Below are positions 27,281-39,844 of a DNA stretch of 64,000 bases, piece by piece (position 1 is the stretch's first letter; every line of letters starts with the position of its first letter). A model generated the notes under the pieces. The model saw only the letters and a list, made by a program, of their open reading frames with translations, was not told the origin of the DNA and did no database searches. This stretch comes from Natronococcus occultus SP4 (GTDB taxonomy: Archaea > Halobacteriota > Halobacteria > Halobacteriales > Natrialbaceae): assembly GCF_000328685.1 (NCBI RefSeq), contig NC_019974.1:1665001-1729000 (forward strand), in the 5' to 3' direction. The position numbers were made by a program, and so were the translations under genes.

Positions 27281-28273
27281 ATGCTGGAGGTCGCGCCGAT
27301 TCCGGAGGAAGAGGAGGTCCTCGAGCGGACCAACGAGGTGCTTCCCGAGACGGTCCCCGGAATCGTCGGTCAGCTCCTCCTCGCTGTGGCCGTCCTCGTC
27401 GTCGGCTGGTATCTCTCGAAGCTCGTCGTCCGACTGACGGGCCGGACCGTCGCCCGGCGGATCGAGCGACCCAGCGTCACGCGAACGGTCCTGCGGGGCG
27501 TCAGATCCTTCGTTCTCCTGGTGACGCTGATCGTTGTCGCCGGCATCCTCGGCGTCGGCGACACCCAGATCCTCCTCTCGGTGACCGTCATCTCCGCCAT
27601 CGTCGCGGTCGTGCTCGCGCCGCTGGTCGGTAGCTTCGTCAACGGGCTGTTCGTCCTCGGCGATCGGCCGTACGAGATCGGCGACATGATCGAGATCGTC
27701 GACGAGGGCCACACCGGGTTCGTCGAGGACATCACGATCAGGTACACGAAGGTCTTCACCCTTCAGAACACGTTCATCGTGATCCCGAACTCCGAGATCC
27801 AGCAGCGGGACGTGATCAACTACTCGGCGGAGGACGAACGAACCCGACTCTCGCTGGAGTTCGAGATCACCTACGAGAGCGACCTCGAGGCTGCGCGCAA
27901 CCTCGCCGAACGAGGGGCTCGATCCGTCGACGTCGTCATCACCGGCGGGCCGGATATTCGGATCGGAAGCGCGCGCTACGCGGCCGCCCCGCTTTGTAAC
28001 GTCCGCGAGTACGCCGACAGCGGCATCGTGCTGGAGCTGTACTTCTGGGTGCAACACCCATACAAGCAGTCCGTCGCTCGGTCGGCGGTCCGAACGGCGA
28101 TCCGTGAGCGGTTCGTCGACGCGGACGTCGAGTTCGCGTACCCACATCGACACCACGTCTTCGACGGCGACAGCGGCACCGCGAGGGTGGCCGTCGACGG
28201 CTCCCGGTCGGCGCGTCCGGACGCCGATCCGCCTATCGACGCGGACGGCAACGGCGTCGATCCCGATGGGTAG
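27281..28273 (+). CDS. MscS-family mechanosensitive channel
   Basis: A 330-residue membrane protein with three helices followed by the MscS beta domain: GDRPYEIGDMIEI, GFVEDITIRYTKVFTLQNTFIVIPNSEI (landmark, partly cited), then an alpha/beta C-terminal domain. Family channels release solutes on hypo-osmotic shock, a useful function in brine. I choose the ATG at 27281; CCTTAACC about 30 bases upstream is a possible TATA box. The last 45 residues are an acidic, low-complexity tail. Divergent from the TrmB gene. Confidence 0.88.
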   Translation: MLEVAPIPEEEEVLERTNEVLPETVPGIVGQLLLAVAVLVVGWYLSKLVVRLTGRTVARRIERPSVTRTVLRGVRSFVLLVTLIVVAGILGVGDTQILLSVTVISAIVAVVLAPLVGSFVNGLFVLGDRPYEIGDMIEIVDEGHTGFVEDITIRYTKVFTLQNTFIVIPNSEIQQRDVINYSAEDERTRLSLEFEITYESDLEAARNLAERGARSVDVVITGGPDIRIGSARYAAAPLCNVREYADSGIVLELYFWVQHPYKQSVARSAVRTAIRERFVDADVEFAYPHRHHVFDGDSGTARVAVDGSRSARPDADPPIDADGNGVDPDG

Positions 28274-28276
28274 CCG

Positions 28277-28690
28277 TCACTTCGCCGGCGCGCCCTCGAC
28301 GGTGATGACCTCGCAGTCGAGGTGTTCCCGAAGGTAGTCGTCGATGTCCGGATTGTTGGTAAACCGACGGAACAGTCGGCGCAGTCGGCTCGCCTGTTTG
28401 GTCCCGATGACGACGGCGTCGGCGTCCTCGGCAGCGACCTCGTCGAGAATGCTCTCCTCGACGAGAAACCCCGTCCGGACGACGTACCGTGCGTTCTCGA
28501 TCCGGCCGAATGCCGACTCGACGGCCTCCTTGAGGTCGATACGGGTGACTTTCTTCCCGTTCTGGTAGAGATCGACGTGCAGGACCGTCAGCGCGGCGTC
28601 GCGCTCTCGGGCGACCTCGATCGCCCGCTCGAGGGTCCGCTTTGAGTGTTTCGTGAGGGGGTATCGGACGGGGACCACAACCAGCGTCAT
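28277..28690 (-). CDS. Universal stress protein (UspA) family
   Basis: A 137-residue cytosolic alpha/beta protein. It opens with strand MTLVVVPVRYPLTKHSKRTLERAIEVA (partly cited), has ADAVVIGTKQASRLRRLFRRF in place of the usual ATP-binding GxxG-x9-G(S/T) loop, and closes EVITVEGAPAK. The altered loop suggests weak or no ATP binding. The start at 28690 begins the first strand. It is convergent with the MscS gene, only 3 bases apart. Confidence 0.8.
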   Translation of the reverse strand: MTLVVVPVRYPLTKHSKRTLERAIEVARERDAALTVLHVDLYQNGKKVTRIDLKEAVESAFGRIENARYVVRTGFLVEESILDEVAAEDADAVVIGTKQASRLRRLFRRFTNNPDIDDYLREHLDCEVITVEGAPAK

Positions 28691-28826
28691 CAACGAGAGA
28701 AACGATATCCGCCCGGGTAAACCTTTCAGTTGGGACAGTTCCAATTGTGAACTAATCACGTGGCAGAAACACCCACTCACGGATCGGAGAGACAGTCCTT
28801 TACTCCGAGCGCTACTACCGACGAGT

Positions 28827-29066
28827 ATGGAAACGAGGTCGACCGCCGACGGCGACACCGTCTACGTCTCGAAGACGGACGGCGACAGGGGCTCGAAGGG
28901 GCCGTTTCTGATCGCCTACGAGTCGCCCGAGGCACAGCGACGGTACGGCTGGTTCTGTACCAACTGCGAGAGCTTCGACAACGCGATGGATTCGATGGGA
29001 CGGATCCAGTGTAACCGATGTGGGAACTTCCGCAAGCCCACAGAGTGGGACGCCGCTCACGAGTAA
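28827..29066 (+). CDS. Small zinc-ribbon protein (DUF5816-like)
   Basis: 79 residues, acidic. Four cysteines, CTNC then CNRC 18 residues later, form a rubredoxin-type or ribbon zinc site. It resembles a haloarchaeal family I know as DUF5816; the number is from memory. The conserved PFLIAYE precedes the zinc site. Function unknown. The frame is open upstream to 28653, but the ATG at 28827 starts the conserved part. Confidence 0.7.
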   Translation: METRSTADGDTVYVSKTDGDRGSKGPFLIAYESPEAQRRYGWFCTNCESFDNAMDSMGRIQCNRCGNFRKPTEWDAAHE

Positions 29067-29224
29067 CCCGAGACCGCCCCAATCACGGATTACTGTCACC
29101 GGTACCGACGGTTGGTTTGCACTCGTTGTCCGATCCCCGAAATCCGTTCAGGGTTGTTCTCTTTCGATACGGATGTGTATGCCAGACCAAGGTTTATGAG
29201 GGTAGATATCGTACTATGTGTTGA

Positions 29225-29545
29225 ATGGGACCTGTTAACATGCGTCTCGTCGAACAGGCCAAGTCGATTTTCGCCGAGCTCGGGTACACAGTCGAAGGTA
29301 CCGGCCCCGTGTTCCGCGCCGAACGAAAGTGGAAGGTCGTCCACGTCAACCCCGTCCTCGAACCCGAGGAGCTTCCGTCGGCCACCGGTCAGTTCCACTG
29401 TTTCGTCGCCCGTCCGGACGACGCCGACGTGCTCGAACGAGAACTCGAACGGACAAACCCGAACTACGAGTGGGCTATTATCGTCGTCGATGGCGACGAC
29501 TATCAGGTCGAACGCGTCCCGCCGGGACCGCGCGCCTCCGCCTGA
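29225..29545 (+). CDS. Conserved haloarchaeal protein (DUF7116-like)
   Basis: 106 residues. SIFAELGYTVEGTGPVFRAERKW is typical of a small haloarchaeal family I recall as DUF7116 (from memory), with a further HCFVARPDDADVLERELE segment and a final YEWAIIVVDGDDYQVER. It has an alpha/beta fold and no transmembrane helix. A second possible start is the ATG at 29240 (MRLVEQAKS). A box GGTTTATGAGG at about 29191-29201 could be the TATA element. Function unknown; convergent with the aminotransferase. Confidence 0.7.
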   Translation: MGPVNMRLVEQAKSIFAELGYTVEGTGPVFRAERKWKVVHVNPVLEPEELPSATGQFHCFVARPDDADVLERELERTNPNYEWAIIVVDGDDYQVERVPPGPRASA

Positions 29546-29555
29546 CTCGCTCTCC

Positions 29556-30758
29556 TCACTCCAGTGTGTTCCGTGCCGCCGTCACGCCCGCACCGGGATC
29601 GACGTCGGCACCCATCGATTCGAGGACGTCCCCCAGTGCCGTCACCGTGTAGATGACGTTTTGCGGCCGCGCCGAGTACCCCATACAGCCGATCCGGAAG
29701 ATCTCGCCGTCCAGATCGCCGAGCCCGCTTGCGACCTCGAGATCGTAGCGCTCGAGCAGCTCCGCACAGACCGCGCCGTCGTCGACGTCCTCGGGGACCC
29801 GGACGGCGTTCAGGCTCGGTAGCCAGTACTCTTCGGGGGCGTTCATCTCCAGTCCCATCCCCTCGACGCCGGCTTTCAACGCCCCGGCTAACCGCTCGTG
29901 GCGCTCCCAGCGTTGCTCGATCCCCTCCTCGGCGACGAGCCGCAGCGCTTCCCGGAGCGCGTAAACGTTCGTGACGGGTGCGGTGTGGTGGTACGCGCGC
30001 TCGTCGCCCCAGTACCCCTCCAGCAGGGAGAGATCGAGATACCAGGATCGGGGCTCGTCCTCGCGGCCGAGTACCTTCTCCATCGCGGTATCCGACAGCG
30101 TCAGCGGGCTCGCGCCGGGCGGACAGGAGAGACACTTCTGGGGCCCCGAGTAAGCGACGTCGATCCCCCATTCGTCGACCCGAAGCTCCACGCCGCCCAG
30201 CGAGGTGACGGTGTCGGCGATCACCAGGGCGTCGTGGTCGTGGGCCGCCGCGGTGAGTTCGGGGACGTCGGGCTGGAGGACGCCCGTGCTCGTCTCGGCG
30301 TGGACGAACCCGAAGACGTCCGGATCGTGCTCGGCGAGCGCGTCGGCGACGTCGTTGGGATCCAGCGGTTCGCCCCACGGCGCCGATACCTCGGCGACCT
30401 CGCCGCCGGCACGGCGGGCCATCGAGGCCATCCGTCCGCCGAAGTAGCCGTTGGTCGGCACCAACATCGTGTCGCCGGGCTCGACGACGTTGCCGATCGC
30501 AGCCTCCATCGCGGCCGATCCGGTACCCGAAACGGGGAGCGTCCACTGGTTGTCGGTCCGGAACGTGTACCGCAACAGCTCCTGGACCTCGTTCATGATC
30601 TCGACGAACGAGGGGTCGAGGTGACCGACCAGCGGCGTGCTCATCGCCCGCAGTACGCGAGAGTGGACGTCGCTGGGACCCGGCCCCATCAGCGTTCGAT
30701 CCGGCGGCGTCAGTTCGCCGATCTCGGTGACGTCGATCGAATTGTCGGACTCACTCAT
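29556..30758 (-). CDS. PLP-dependent aminotransferase, alanine-glyoxylate/serine-pyruvate type
   Basis: A 400-residue class V aminotransferase. The early motif [17 protein letters not shown] is characteristic of the alanine:glyoxylate/serine:pyruvate group. The PLP lysine is K208 in [12 protein letters not shown]. The conserved arginine region [13 protein letters not shown] lies near the C-terminus. It probably transfers amino groups between alanine or serine and glyoxylate or pyruvate; a phosphoserine or purine-catabolic role is possible. The start at 30758 (MSESDNSID) follows family pattern. Divergent from dodecin. Confidence 0.9.
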   Translation of the reverse strand: MSESDNSIDVTEIGELTPPDRTLMGPGPSDVHSRVLRAMSTPLVGHLDPSFVEIMNEVQELLRYTFRTDNQWTLPVSGTGSAAMEAAIGNVVEPGDTMLVPTNGYFGGRMASMARRAGGEVAEVSAPWGEPLDPNDVADALAEHDPDVFGFVHAETSTGVLQPDVPELTAAAHDHDALVIADTVTSLGGVELRVDEWGIDVAYSGPQKCLSCPPGASPLTLSDTAMEKVLGREDEPRSWYLDLSLLEGYWGDERAYHHTAPVTNVYALREALRLVAEEGIEQRWERHERLAGALKAGVEGMGLEMNAPEEYWLPSLNAVRVPEDVDDGAVCAELLERYDLEVASGLGDLDGEIFRIGCMGYSARPQNVIYTVTALGDVLESMGADVDPGAGVTAARNTLE

Positions 30759-30869
30759 ATGTCGTACTGGCGTGGGGGGTCCCAAAAGCGTTGCCGGACC
30801 GATCGCACCCCGAATCTTGCTATTCCCGACCATACATTGAATATCCGAACCGACGTACCTCCACGGGCG

Positions 30870-31070
30870 ATGGTATTCAAAAAGATCACGCTGATCGGCA
30901 CGAGCACGGAGAGCTTCGACGACGCCGCTGACGAGGCGATCGACCGCGCGGAGAACACGCTCCAGAACGTCTACTGGGTCGAAGTCGACGAACTCGGCGT
31001 CGAGATCGCAAGCGCCGAAAACCGCGAGTATCAGGCCGAAGTAACCGTCGCGTTCGAACTCGAGGAGTAG
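30870..31070 (+). CDS. Dodecin (flavin-binding)
   Basis: A 66-residue protein that forms dodecamers storing riboflavin or lumichrome. Residues W36 and Q55, the flavin-sandwiching pair known from halophilic dodecin, are present (VYWVEV and YQAEV). The opening [19 protein letters not shown] is diagnostic. The ATG at 30870 gives the exact family length. Confidence 0.95.
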   Translation: MVFKKITLIGTSTESFDDAADEAIDRAENTLQNVYWVEVDELGVEIASAENREYQAEVTVAFELEE

Positions 31071-31445
31071 CTACGTCCGGAACGACTCGCCACAGCCACA
31101 CTCGCTGACGACGTTCGGGTTCTCGACGTGGAACCCTTCGGCCTGCAGCCCGGTCTCGTAGTCGAGGACGCTTCCCTCGATGTACTTCAGACTCGCCGGA
31201 TCGACGAACACCCGTAGCTCGTGGTGTTCGTAGATCGTGTCGTCCTCGTCGGGTGCGTCGTCGAATCGCATTCCGTACGACAGCCCCGCACAGCCACCCT
31301 GCTGGACGAACAGCCGAAGCCCGGCCTCGTTGTCGTCGAGCCCCTCGCTCTCGAGCAGTGAGAGCGCCTGGTCTGCTGCCGACTCGGTCACTTCGATCTC
31401 GGGACGCGCGTCCGCGGTTGCGCCGTCCACGCTGTCGGTGCTCAT
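31071..31445 (-). CDS. HesB/IscA/ErpA-type iron-sulfur carrier
   Basis: A 124-residue A-type Fe-S carrier. The three conserved cysteines are present, one in GGCAGLSYG and two in the terminal SECGCGESF. The N-terminal 18 residues are an acidic extension. It passes Fe-S clusters to target proteins such as ferredoxins. The ATG at 31445 is preferred over the in-frame GTG at 31451. It ends next to the dodecin stop, convergent. Confidence 0.9.
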   Translation of the reverse strand: MSTDSVDGATADARPEIEVTESAADQALSLLESEGLDDNEAGLRLFVQQGGCAGLSYGMRFDDAPDEDDTIYEHHELRVFVDPASLKYIEGSVLDYETGLQAEGFHVENPNVVSECGCGESFRT

Positions 31446-31555
31446 ACTCACTCTTTCCCGCGCGACGGTGTTAACATTGACGCTACAATCGGTCCCGGCC
31501 GCAGTCGAACCGCACGGCTCCTGGCTCCGTCGGCAGTCGTCGATACCCCGTCCCG

Positions 31556-31771
31556 CTATACGCGCGAGCGCTGCTGAACCGACCGATAGTACGTCCCGAA
31601 CAGCCGTTCGTCGTTCGCCGAGAGCTCGACGTCGTTCTCCGCGAGTAGCTCGATCATCCGTTCGAGCTCACACTCGTACCACATCGAGAGTAGCCGAGCG
31701 TTCTTCTGTGCGTAGTCGTAGTTTCGTTCGAGGACGCGTGCATCGGTCGGATCGACCTGACACGGCTCCAT
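31556..31771 (-). CDS. Small conserved hypothetical protein
   Basis: 71 residues, mostly helical, with the acidic character of the genome's real genes. It reads DPTDARVLERNYDYAQKN, then WYECELERMIELLAEND. No known domain is recognised. A start ATG at 31771 and an orderly stop between two other genes support it. It may bind a partner through its helical hairpin; no function can be given. Confidence 0.6.
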   Translation of the reverse strand: MEPCQVDPTDARVLERNYDYAQKNARLLSMWYECELERMIELLAENDVELSANDERLFGTYYRSVQQRSRV

Positions 31772-31880
31772 CTCCTCTGGTACTGTGTCCCGCAGCTACG
31801 TAAAACCAATTATAGATTGGTGACGTGTAACGCGGCTCCCTACCGAGAGTAGGGACGGAATACAGTCGGCGACTCGCCGT

Positions 31881-33164
31881 TCAGTCCCGGTTCAGCCGCC
31901 GTCGAACGCTTTCGGCGTGGGCATCGAGCCCCTCCGCGTCGGCAAGGGTCGTAATCGTCTCCCCGAGGTCGGCCAACCCCTCCGAAGAGAGCCGCTGGAC
32001 GGTCGTCGATCGCAGGAACGTCTCGACCGAGAGCCCGCCGGTGACACGCGCGCCACCGTTTGTCGGCAGGACGTGGTTCGTCCCGCTCGCGTAGTCGCCC
32101 GCCGCGACCGGCGTCTCCGGACCGAGGAAGACACTGCCGGCACTGTCGATCCGCTCGAGGAGCGACTCGTCGTCAGCGGCGAGAATCGAGAGGTGCTCGG
32201 GTGCGTACGACTCGGTAAAGAGGATCGCCTCGCTCATCGAGCGGGCGAGCAACACGCCGCTGGCGTCGTTCGCGAGCGCCTCGCGGATCACGTCCTCGCG
32301 CTCGCGAGCGCTCGCCTGCTCGTCGACGGCGTCGACGATGTCCGCTGCGGTCGTCGCGTCGTCGGTAACTGCCACCACCGAGGCGTTCGGATCGTGCTCG
32401 GCCTGGGCGACGAGCTCCGCCGCGACGAGCTCCGGCTCGGCGGTCTCGTCGGCAAGGACGACGACCTCGCTTGGCCCGGCGAGGAAGTCGATCTCAACGT
32501 CACCCCGAACCTCGGCCTTGGCCGCTGTCACCCACTTGTTCCCGGGACCGACGATCTTCTGGACCCTAGTGATCGTCTCGGTTCCGTACGCCAGTCCCGC
32601 GACCGCCTGGGCGCCGCCGACGCTGAACACCTCGTCCGCGCCCGCAACGTCGATCGCCGCCAGCGTCGCTGGATTCAGTTCCTCGGCGGGCGGTGTCACG
32701 ACGGCGACGTGGTCGACCCCCGCGACGACCGCGGGCACGACGCCCATGATCGCACTCGAGGGATAGGCCGCCGAGCCGCCGGGCACGTAGACACCGACGC
32801 GCTCGAGGGGGCGAAAGCGTCGCCCGAGCTCCCGGCCGTCGCCGAACGACTCGCGCCAGTCTTCGGGCAGCTGGGCCTCGTGGAACTCCCGGACGTTCGC
32901 CACGGCGGCCTCGATGGCCTCGAGCAGGTCGTCGTCGACGTCCTCGACGGCCCGCTCGCAGTCGTCGGTGATTTCGAGGTTCCCGACCTCGACACCGTCG
33001 AACTCGCTCGTGAACTCTCGGACCGCGACGTCGCCCTCCTCGTGAACCCGGTCGACGATCTCCCGAACGTCTCCCCTGACCCCTTCGATACCGGCGTCGC
33101 GTTCGAAGTAGGCGACCCGGTCGTCCGGTCCGAGGTCGGCGAGCTCCCGCATCTCGACTGTCAT
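31881..33164 (-). CDS. hisD: Histidinol dehydrogenase
   Basis: A 427-residue enzyme that makes the last two NAD-dependent oxidations of histidine biosynthesis. Landmarks are VPGGSAAYPSSAIMGVVPA, VGPGNKWVTAAKAEV and the zinc-site region SYAPEHLSILA, followed by GTNHVLPTNGGAR. The length is normal. The ATG at 33164 (MTVEMRELADLGP) is chosen; the frame to 33506 reads through the neighbouring membrane-protein gene. No other his gene is in the window. Confidence 0.95.
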   Translation of the reverse strand: MTVEMRELADLGPDDRVAYFERDAGIEGVRGDVREIVDRVHEEGDVAVREFTSEFDGVEVGNLEITDDCERAVEDVDDDLLEAIEAAVANVREFHEAQLPEDWRESFGDGRELGRRFRPLERVGVYVPGGSAAYPSSAIMGVVPAVVAGVDHVAVVTPPAEELNPATLAAIDVAGADEVFSVGGAQAVAGLAYGTETITRVQKIVGPGNKWVTAAKAEVRGDVEIDFLAGPSEVVVLADETAEPELVAAELVAQAEHDPNASVVAVTDDATTAADIVDAVDEQASAREREDVIREALANDASGVLLARSMSEAILFTESYAPEHLSILAADDESLLERIDSAGSVFLGPETPVAAGDYASGTNHVLPTNGGARVTGGLSVETFLRSTTVQRLSSEGLADLGETITTLADAEGLDAHAESVRRRLNRD

Positions 33165-33202
33165 ACTCCGTTCTTGGCGTGGCGGTCGAAAAACCGTTTT
33201 CA

Positions 33203-33424
33203 TCACGACTCCGCGTCCTCGATCCGCCAGAGTCCGACGGCGTCGAGGGTCGCCCTGACGAACAGATAAACCAACAGCGCGAACCCGACGACGGCCAGCG
33301 GCGCCTGAAGCAGGTCCGCGACGCCGCGGCCGAATAGCAGCTGGCTGAAGCCCCGAACAAAAAAGCTCGCCACAACGAGCCCGATCGCGACCAGCGCGAG
33401 TTTGACGAAGCCAGAGCGATCCAT
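33203..33424 (-). CDS. Small two-helix membrane protein
   Basis: 73 residues with two hydrophobic helices (about 8-27 and 36-60) and a short acidic end. It lies 38 bases before hisD on the same strand, so the two may be co-transcribed. Proteins like this are common and unnamed in haloarchaea. Function unknown. Confidence 0.6.
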   Translation of the reverse strand: MDRSGFVKLALVAIGLVVASFFVRGFSQLLFGRGVADLLQAPLAVVGFALLVYLFVRATLDAVGLWRIEDAES

Positions 33425-33635
33425 ACGCGATCGTACTGCCTAGCTCCGCTAAATCGTATCGGTCGGCGCCGGTGCCGTCGGTTTCAGCAGCGGACCTCTT
33501 CGACACCGAACTGCCGTCCGTCTACCGAATCCGAGTCCTCGGGCGGCCCCTCCTTTGCCGTCGACTCGACCGTCCATCGATTCCTGTGATTCGCCCTCCC
33601 GAGACCCACTAACACGCCTCACGCTCCGACCGAGA

Positions 33636-33652
33636 CGACGGCCTTATGTATG
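33636..33652 (+). promoter_or_regulatory. rRNA promoter P1
   Basis: GACGGCCTTATGTATGG resembles the haloarchaeal rRNA promoter core (CGACGCCCTTAAGTA-like), with one changed base in the TATA part. Confidence 0.5.
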
Positions 33653-33790
33653 GACCGGGTCCTCGTCATTAATGCGAACGACGTGGCGCACTCGTCACGT
33701 CCCCTTCGGCCGATTTCGGCGCGAAGGCAGGTGCTCCATCCGACGTCCTCATCGGTCAACCGATCTCCGTACTCGTGGGCCGCGGTCGAT

Positions 33791-33808
33791 CCGACGGCCT
33801 TAAGTACA
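33791..33808 (+). promoter_or_regulatory. rRNA promoter P2
   Basis: CCGACGGCCTTAAGTACA keeps the full CTTAAGTA core preceded by CGACGG, the best match of the four. Confidence 0.65.
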
Positions 33809-33886
33809 TACGAGGATTCGGATGGAACGCAATCGAGAACCCGACAGCGCCGTTCTGCGGCCCCGTCGGTTCGGGCGATTTGGCTT

Positions 33887-33904
33887 CGAAGGGGTTAAGT
33901 ACCC
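33887..33904 (+). promoter_or_regulatory. rRNA promoter P3
   Basis: TCGAAGGGGTTAAGTACC keeps TTCGA and TTAAGTA with the same spacing as P2. Confidence 0.6.
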
Positions 33905-33906
33905 CT

Positions 33907-33924
33907 CGACGCTTATGAATACGT
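33907..33924 (+). promoter_or_regulatory. rRNA promoter P4
   Basis: CGACGCTTATGAATACGT is about 20 bases after P3 and shares the CGACGCTTA pattern. Confidence 0.5.
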
Positions 33925-34025
33925 CCGAAGGAAATGAGGATCCTACCCCTGCGGTCCGCCGTACAGATGGGATCTGATGTGAGCCTTGGTAGTTCGGTGA
34001 CGCCCGATCGGTCTGCGATCGCGGC

Positions 34026-34041
34026 CGATCCGAACGTGGAC
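34026..34041 (+). repeat. Left arm of the pre-16S processing stem
   Basis: CGATCCGAACGTGGAC pairs with 35635-35650 (GTCCACGTTCGGTTCG) at 15 of 16 positions. The two arms enclose 16S, so the precursor can be looped out and cut by the archaeal splicing endonuclease. Confidence 0.8.
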
Positions 34042-34104
34042 CCATTCAAGTGAGTGTGATTCGATTCATACTCCGCCAACCTCCCCCACTTTGGGGGAAA
34101 GAGC

Positions 34105-35574
<1,470 letters not shown>

Positions 35575-35634
35575 ACAGACCGGGACCACCCCGACGGGGT
35601 GGCCCACCAAACTCGTGGCGCGTTGCGCCACGCA

Positions 35635-35650
35635 GTCCACGTTCGGTTCG
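35635..35650 (+). repeat. Right arm of the pre-16S processing stem
   Basis: Reverse complement, with one mismatch, of 34026-34041. It lies in the spacer before tRNA-Ala. Confidence 0.78.
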
Positions 35651-35739
35651 CGCCCATCACGGGCCGACCGGGCACCCTTGAACTACCGAGGCTCACACTA
35701 TCTACGCTCTCTACGGGCCACATCCGGCCTGTAGAGAGT

Positions 35740-35811
35740 GGGCCCATAGCTCAGTGGGAGAGTGCCTCCTTTGCAAGGAGGATGCCCAGGGTTCGAATCC
35801 CTGTGGGTCCA
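35740..35811 (+). tRNA. tRNA-Ala (anticodon UGC) in the 16S-23S spacer
   Basis: A full cloverleaf of 72 bases: acceptor GGGCCCA with TGGGTCC and discriminator A, D-loop AGCTCAGTGGGAGAGT, anticodon loop TTTGCAA, and T-loop TTCGAAT. The CCA end is not encoded. tRNA-Ala in this spacer is standard for haloarchaea. Confidence 0.97.
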
Positions 35812-35838
35812 TGATTGCGGAAGCGATCGAAGATCGTG

Positions 35839-35851
35839 TCCCTTAAGTGGG
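35839..35851 (+). promoter_or_regulatory. Internal promoter candidate for 23S
   Basis: GTCCCTTAAGTGG matches the rRNA promoter core (CCCTTAAGTA) except its last base. An internal spacer promoter is known in some Halobacterium rRNA operons. Confidence 0.45.
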
Positions 35852-35980
35852 GCAGGAACTTTCGATCAAATCCGCAGACGAAACCGATGCACCAGCCCGC
35901 GCAAGTGTGGCTGGGAAGGGTTAATGCAGGCCGGCCGTCTACCGGCGTGCAGATGAGACCGTGTGTACGTGTAGTCCAGG

Positions 35981-36004
35981 CGTCCACTGGACCCGTTCCC
36001 GGGT
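35981..36004 (+). repeat. Left arm of the pre-23S processing stem
   Basis: CGTCC, a 3-base bulge ACT, then GGACCCGTTCCCGGG pairs with 38983-39005 (CCCGGAAACGGGTCCGGACG) across most positions. The 3-base bulge fits the bulge-helix-bulge recognised by archaeal endonuclease. Confidence 0.75.
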
Positions 36005-36041
36005 CACTACACGGTTGCTTTGCAACCCTGATCCGACGAAC

Positions 36042-38960
<2,919 letters not shown>

Positions 38961-39036
38961 CATATTCGCATTCGGATCACAGTGCCCGGAAACGGGTCCG
39001 GACGCAAACTGGACTACACGTACATTACGGTCGTTG
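38961..39036. other. Spacer between 23S and the first 5S tRNA-like element
   Basis: It contains the right arm of the pre-23S stem at about 38983-39005. It has no gene. Confidence 0.6.
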
Positions 39037-39078
39037 ACCGATTAGGGTTTGACGACGGTTCGACTCCGTCGATCGGCA
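39037..39078 (+). other. Mini-tRNA-like element before 5S copy 1
   Basis: CCGAT (39038-39042) pairs with ATCGG (39072-39076), forming an acceptor-like stem. A perfect T-arm follows: GACGG, loop TTCGACT, CCGTC (39054-39070). The last base before 5S is A at 39078, in the discriminator position. There is no anticodon arm. In Haloferax, tRNase Z is reported to cut such a structure to make the 5S 5' end. Confidence 0.8.
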
Positions 39079-39200
39079 TTACGGCGGCCACAGCGGCGAG
39101 GTGCCTCCCGTACCCATCCCGAACACGGAAGATAAGCTCGCCTGCGTTTCGGTCAGTACTGGAGTGGGAGACCCTCTGGGAAATCCGATTCGCCGCCACC
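39079..39200 (+). rRNA. rrf: 5S ribosomal RNA, copy 1
   Basis: 122 bases from TTACGGCGGCCACAGCGG to CGCCGCCACC, with conserved CCCGTACCCATCCCGAAC and GGAGTGGGAGACC blocks. Closely matches haloarchaeal 5S. Stem I is closed by CGGCGGC with GCCGCC. Confidence 0.97.
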
Positions 39201-39213
39201 ACTCATATCGACG

Positions 39214-39255
39214 ACCGACAGTGGTCTTGCGGCGGTTCGATTCCGCCGGTCGGCA
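39214..39255 (+). other. Mini-tRNA-like element before 5S copy 2
   Basis: The arrangement matches that of copy 1: CCGAC (39215-39219) pairs with GTCGG, the T-arm is GGCGG-TTCGATT-CCGCC (39231-39247), and the last base is A at 39255. Several bases differ from copy 1 but the pairs are kept. Confidence 0.8.
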
Positions 39256-39377
39256 TTACAGCGGCCATAGCGGCGAGGTGCCTCCCGTACCCATCCCGAA
39301 CACGGAAGATAAGCTCGCCTGCGTTTCGGTCAGTACTGGAGTGGGAGACCCTCTGGGAAATCCGATTCGCCGCTTCC
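39256..39377 (+). rRNA. rrf: 5S ribosomal RNA, copy 2
   Basis: 122 bases, differing from copy 1 at four positions I can see: two near the 5' end and two near the 3' end. The 5' G to A (second base of CAGCGGC) is matched by a 3' C to T (GCCGCT), so stem I is kept. The unit (tRNA-like element plus 5S) repeats with a 177-base period, so this is a tandem duplication. Confidence 0.96.
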
Positions 39378-39544
39378 ACTCATACTTTCGTTCTTCGATA
39401 GTCACTACACCGCCGTCTGTGCAGTAACACGACTTCGAGGACGCGGTACCGCGATCGGAACGGCCGACACGCGCCGGGTTCGAATACTGCGAGCGAGCGC
39501 TTGCTCGATGGGTCGAACGAAACGTGGGTCAGCGGTGCCGCCGG

Positions 39545-39844
39545 CTACTCGCCTTCGAGGGGTGTTCCACGGCGGTCGATCCGTGTGGCCGGAAGCCCCG
39601 CCCGATCGGCGTGCTCCCGGATCGCCGCCGTATCCTCGGCCTGGTAGTGGCAGTACGTGCCGGTAATTTGTCCTTCGTCGTTCGTCAGTACCTCCGATTC
39701 GACCCAGCGGATGCCGACGCCCTCGTCGCGCAACGCCTCGAGGACGTCGCCCGACTGTTCGGCGGCGGCTTCGAGGTCGGCTTCGCTGATCGGATCGTCG
39801 AGCGCACGGAGGATGAGGTAGTCCTCCAGATCGTCGTTCGTCAT
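39545..39844 (-). CDS. DUF4242-type (nickel-binding SCO4226-like) small protein
   Basis: 99 residues. The pattern YLILRALDDPISEADLEAA, GIRWVESEVLTNDEGQITGTYCHYQAEDTAAIREHADRAGLPA (partly cited) matches the DUF4242 group, small ferredoxin-like proteins some of which bind nickel. It starts at ATG 39844, on the strand opposite to the CDC48-type ATPase. The gap from 5S (39378-39544) holds no gene; T-rich ACTTTCGTTCTTCG after 5S may be its terminator. Confidence 0.7.
   Translation of the reverse strand: MTNDDLEDYLILRALDDPISEADLEAAAEQSGDVLEALRDEGVGIRWVESEVLTNDEGQITGTYCHYQAEDTAAIREHADRAGLPATRIDRRGTPLEGE

Larger units (their letters stand above)
33425..34104. other. Leader and promoter region of the rRNA operon
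   Basis: No gene here. From 33425 to 33630 nothing notable is seen. From 33636 to 33925 four promoter-like boxes follow (separate entries). From 34026 the sequence forms the left arm of the pre-16S processing stem, and at 34069-34096 a hairpin of CCTCCCCC against GGGGGAAAG-type sequence lies just before mature 16S. Confidence 0.7.
35812..36041. other. Spacer between tRNA-Ala and 23S
   Basis: It contains a promoter-like GTCCCTTAAGTGG at 35839-35851 (separate entry) and, at 35981-36004, the left arm of the pre-23S processing stem. No gene. Confidence 0.6.

Noticed and set aside
35812-36041. An additional tRNA in the 16S-23S spacer after tRNA-Ala
   Set aside because: No second cloverleaf can be drawn; the sequence holds a promoter-like box and a processing stem arm.
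39378-39544. tRNA-Cys after 5S, often found in haloarchaeal rRNA operons
   Set aside because: No T-arm or cloverleaf is found between the second 5S and the next gene.
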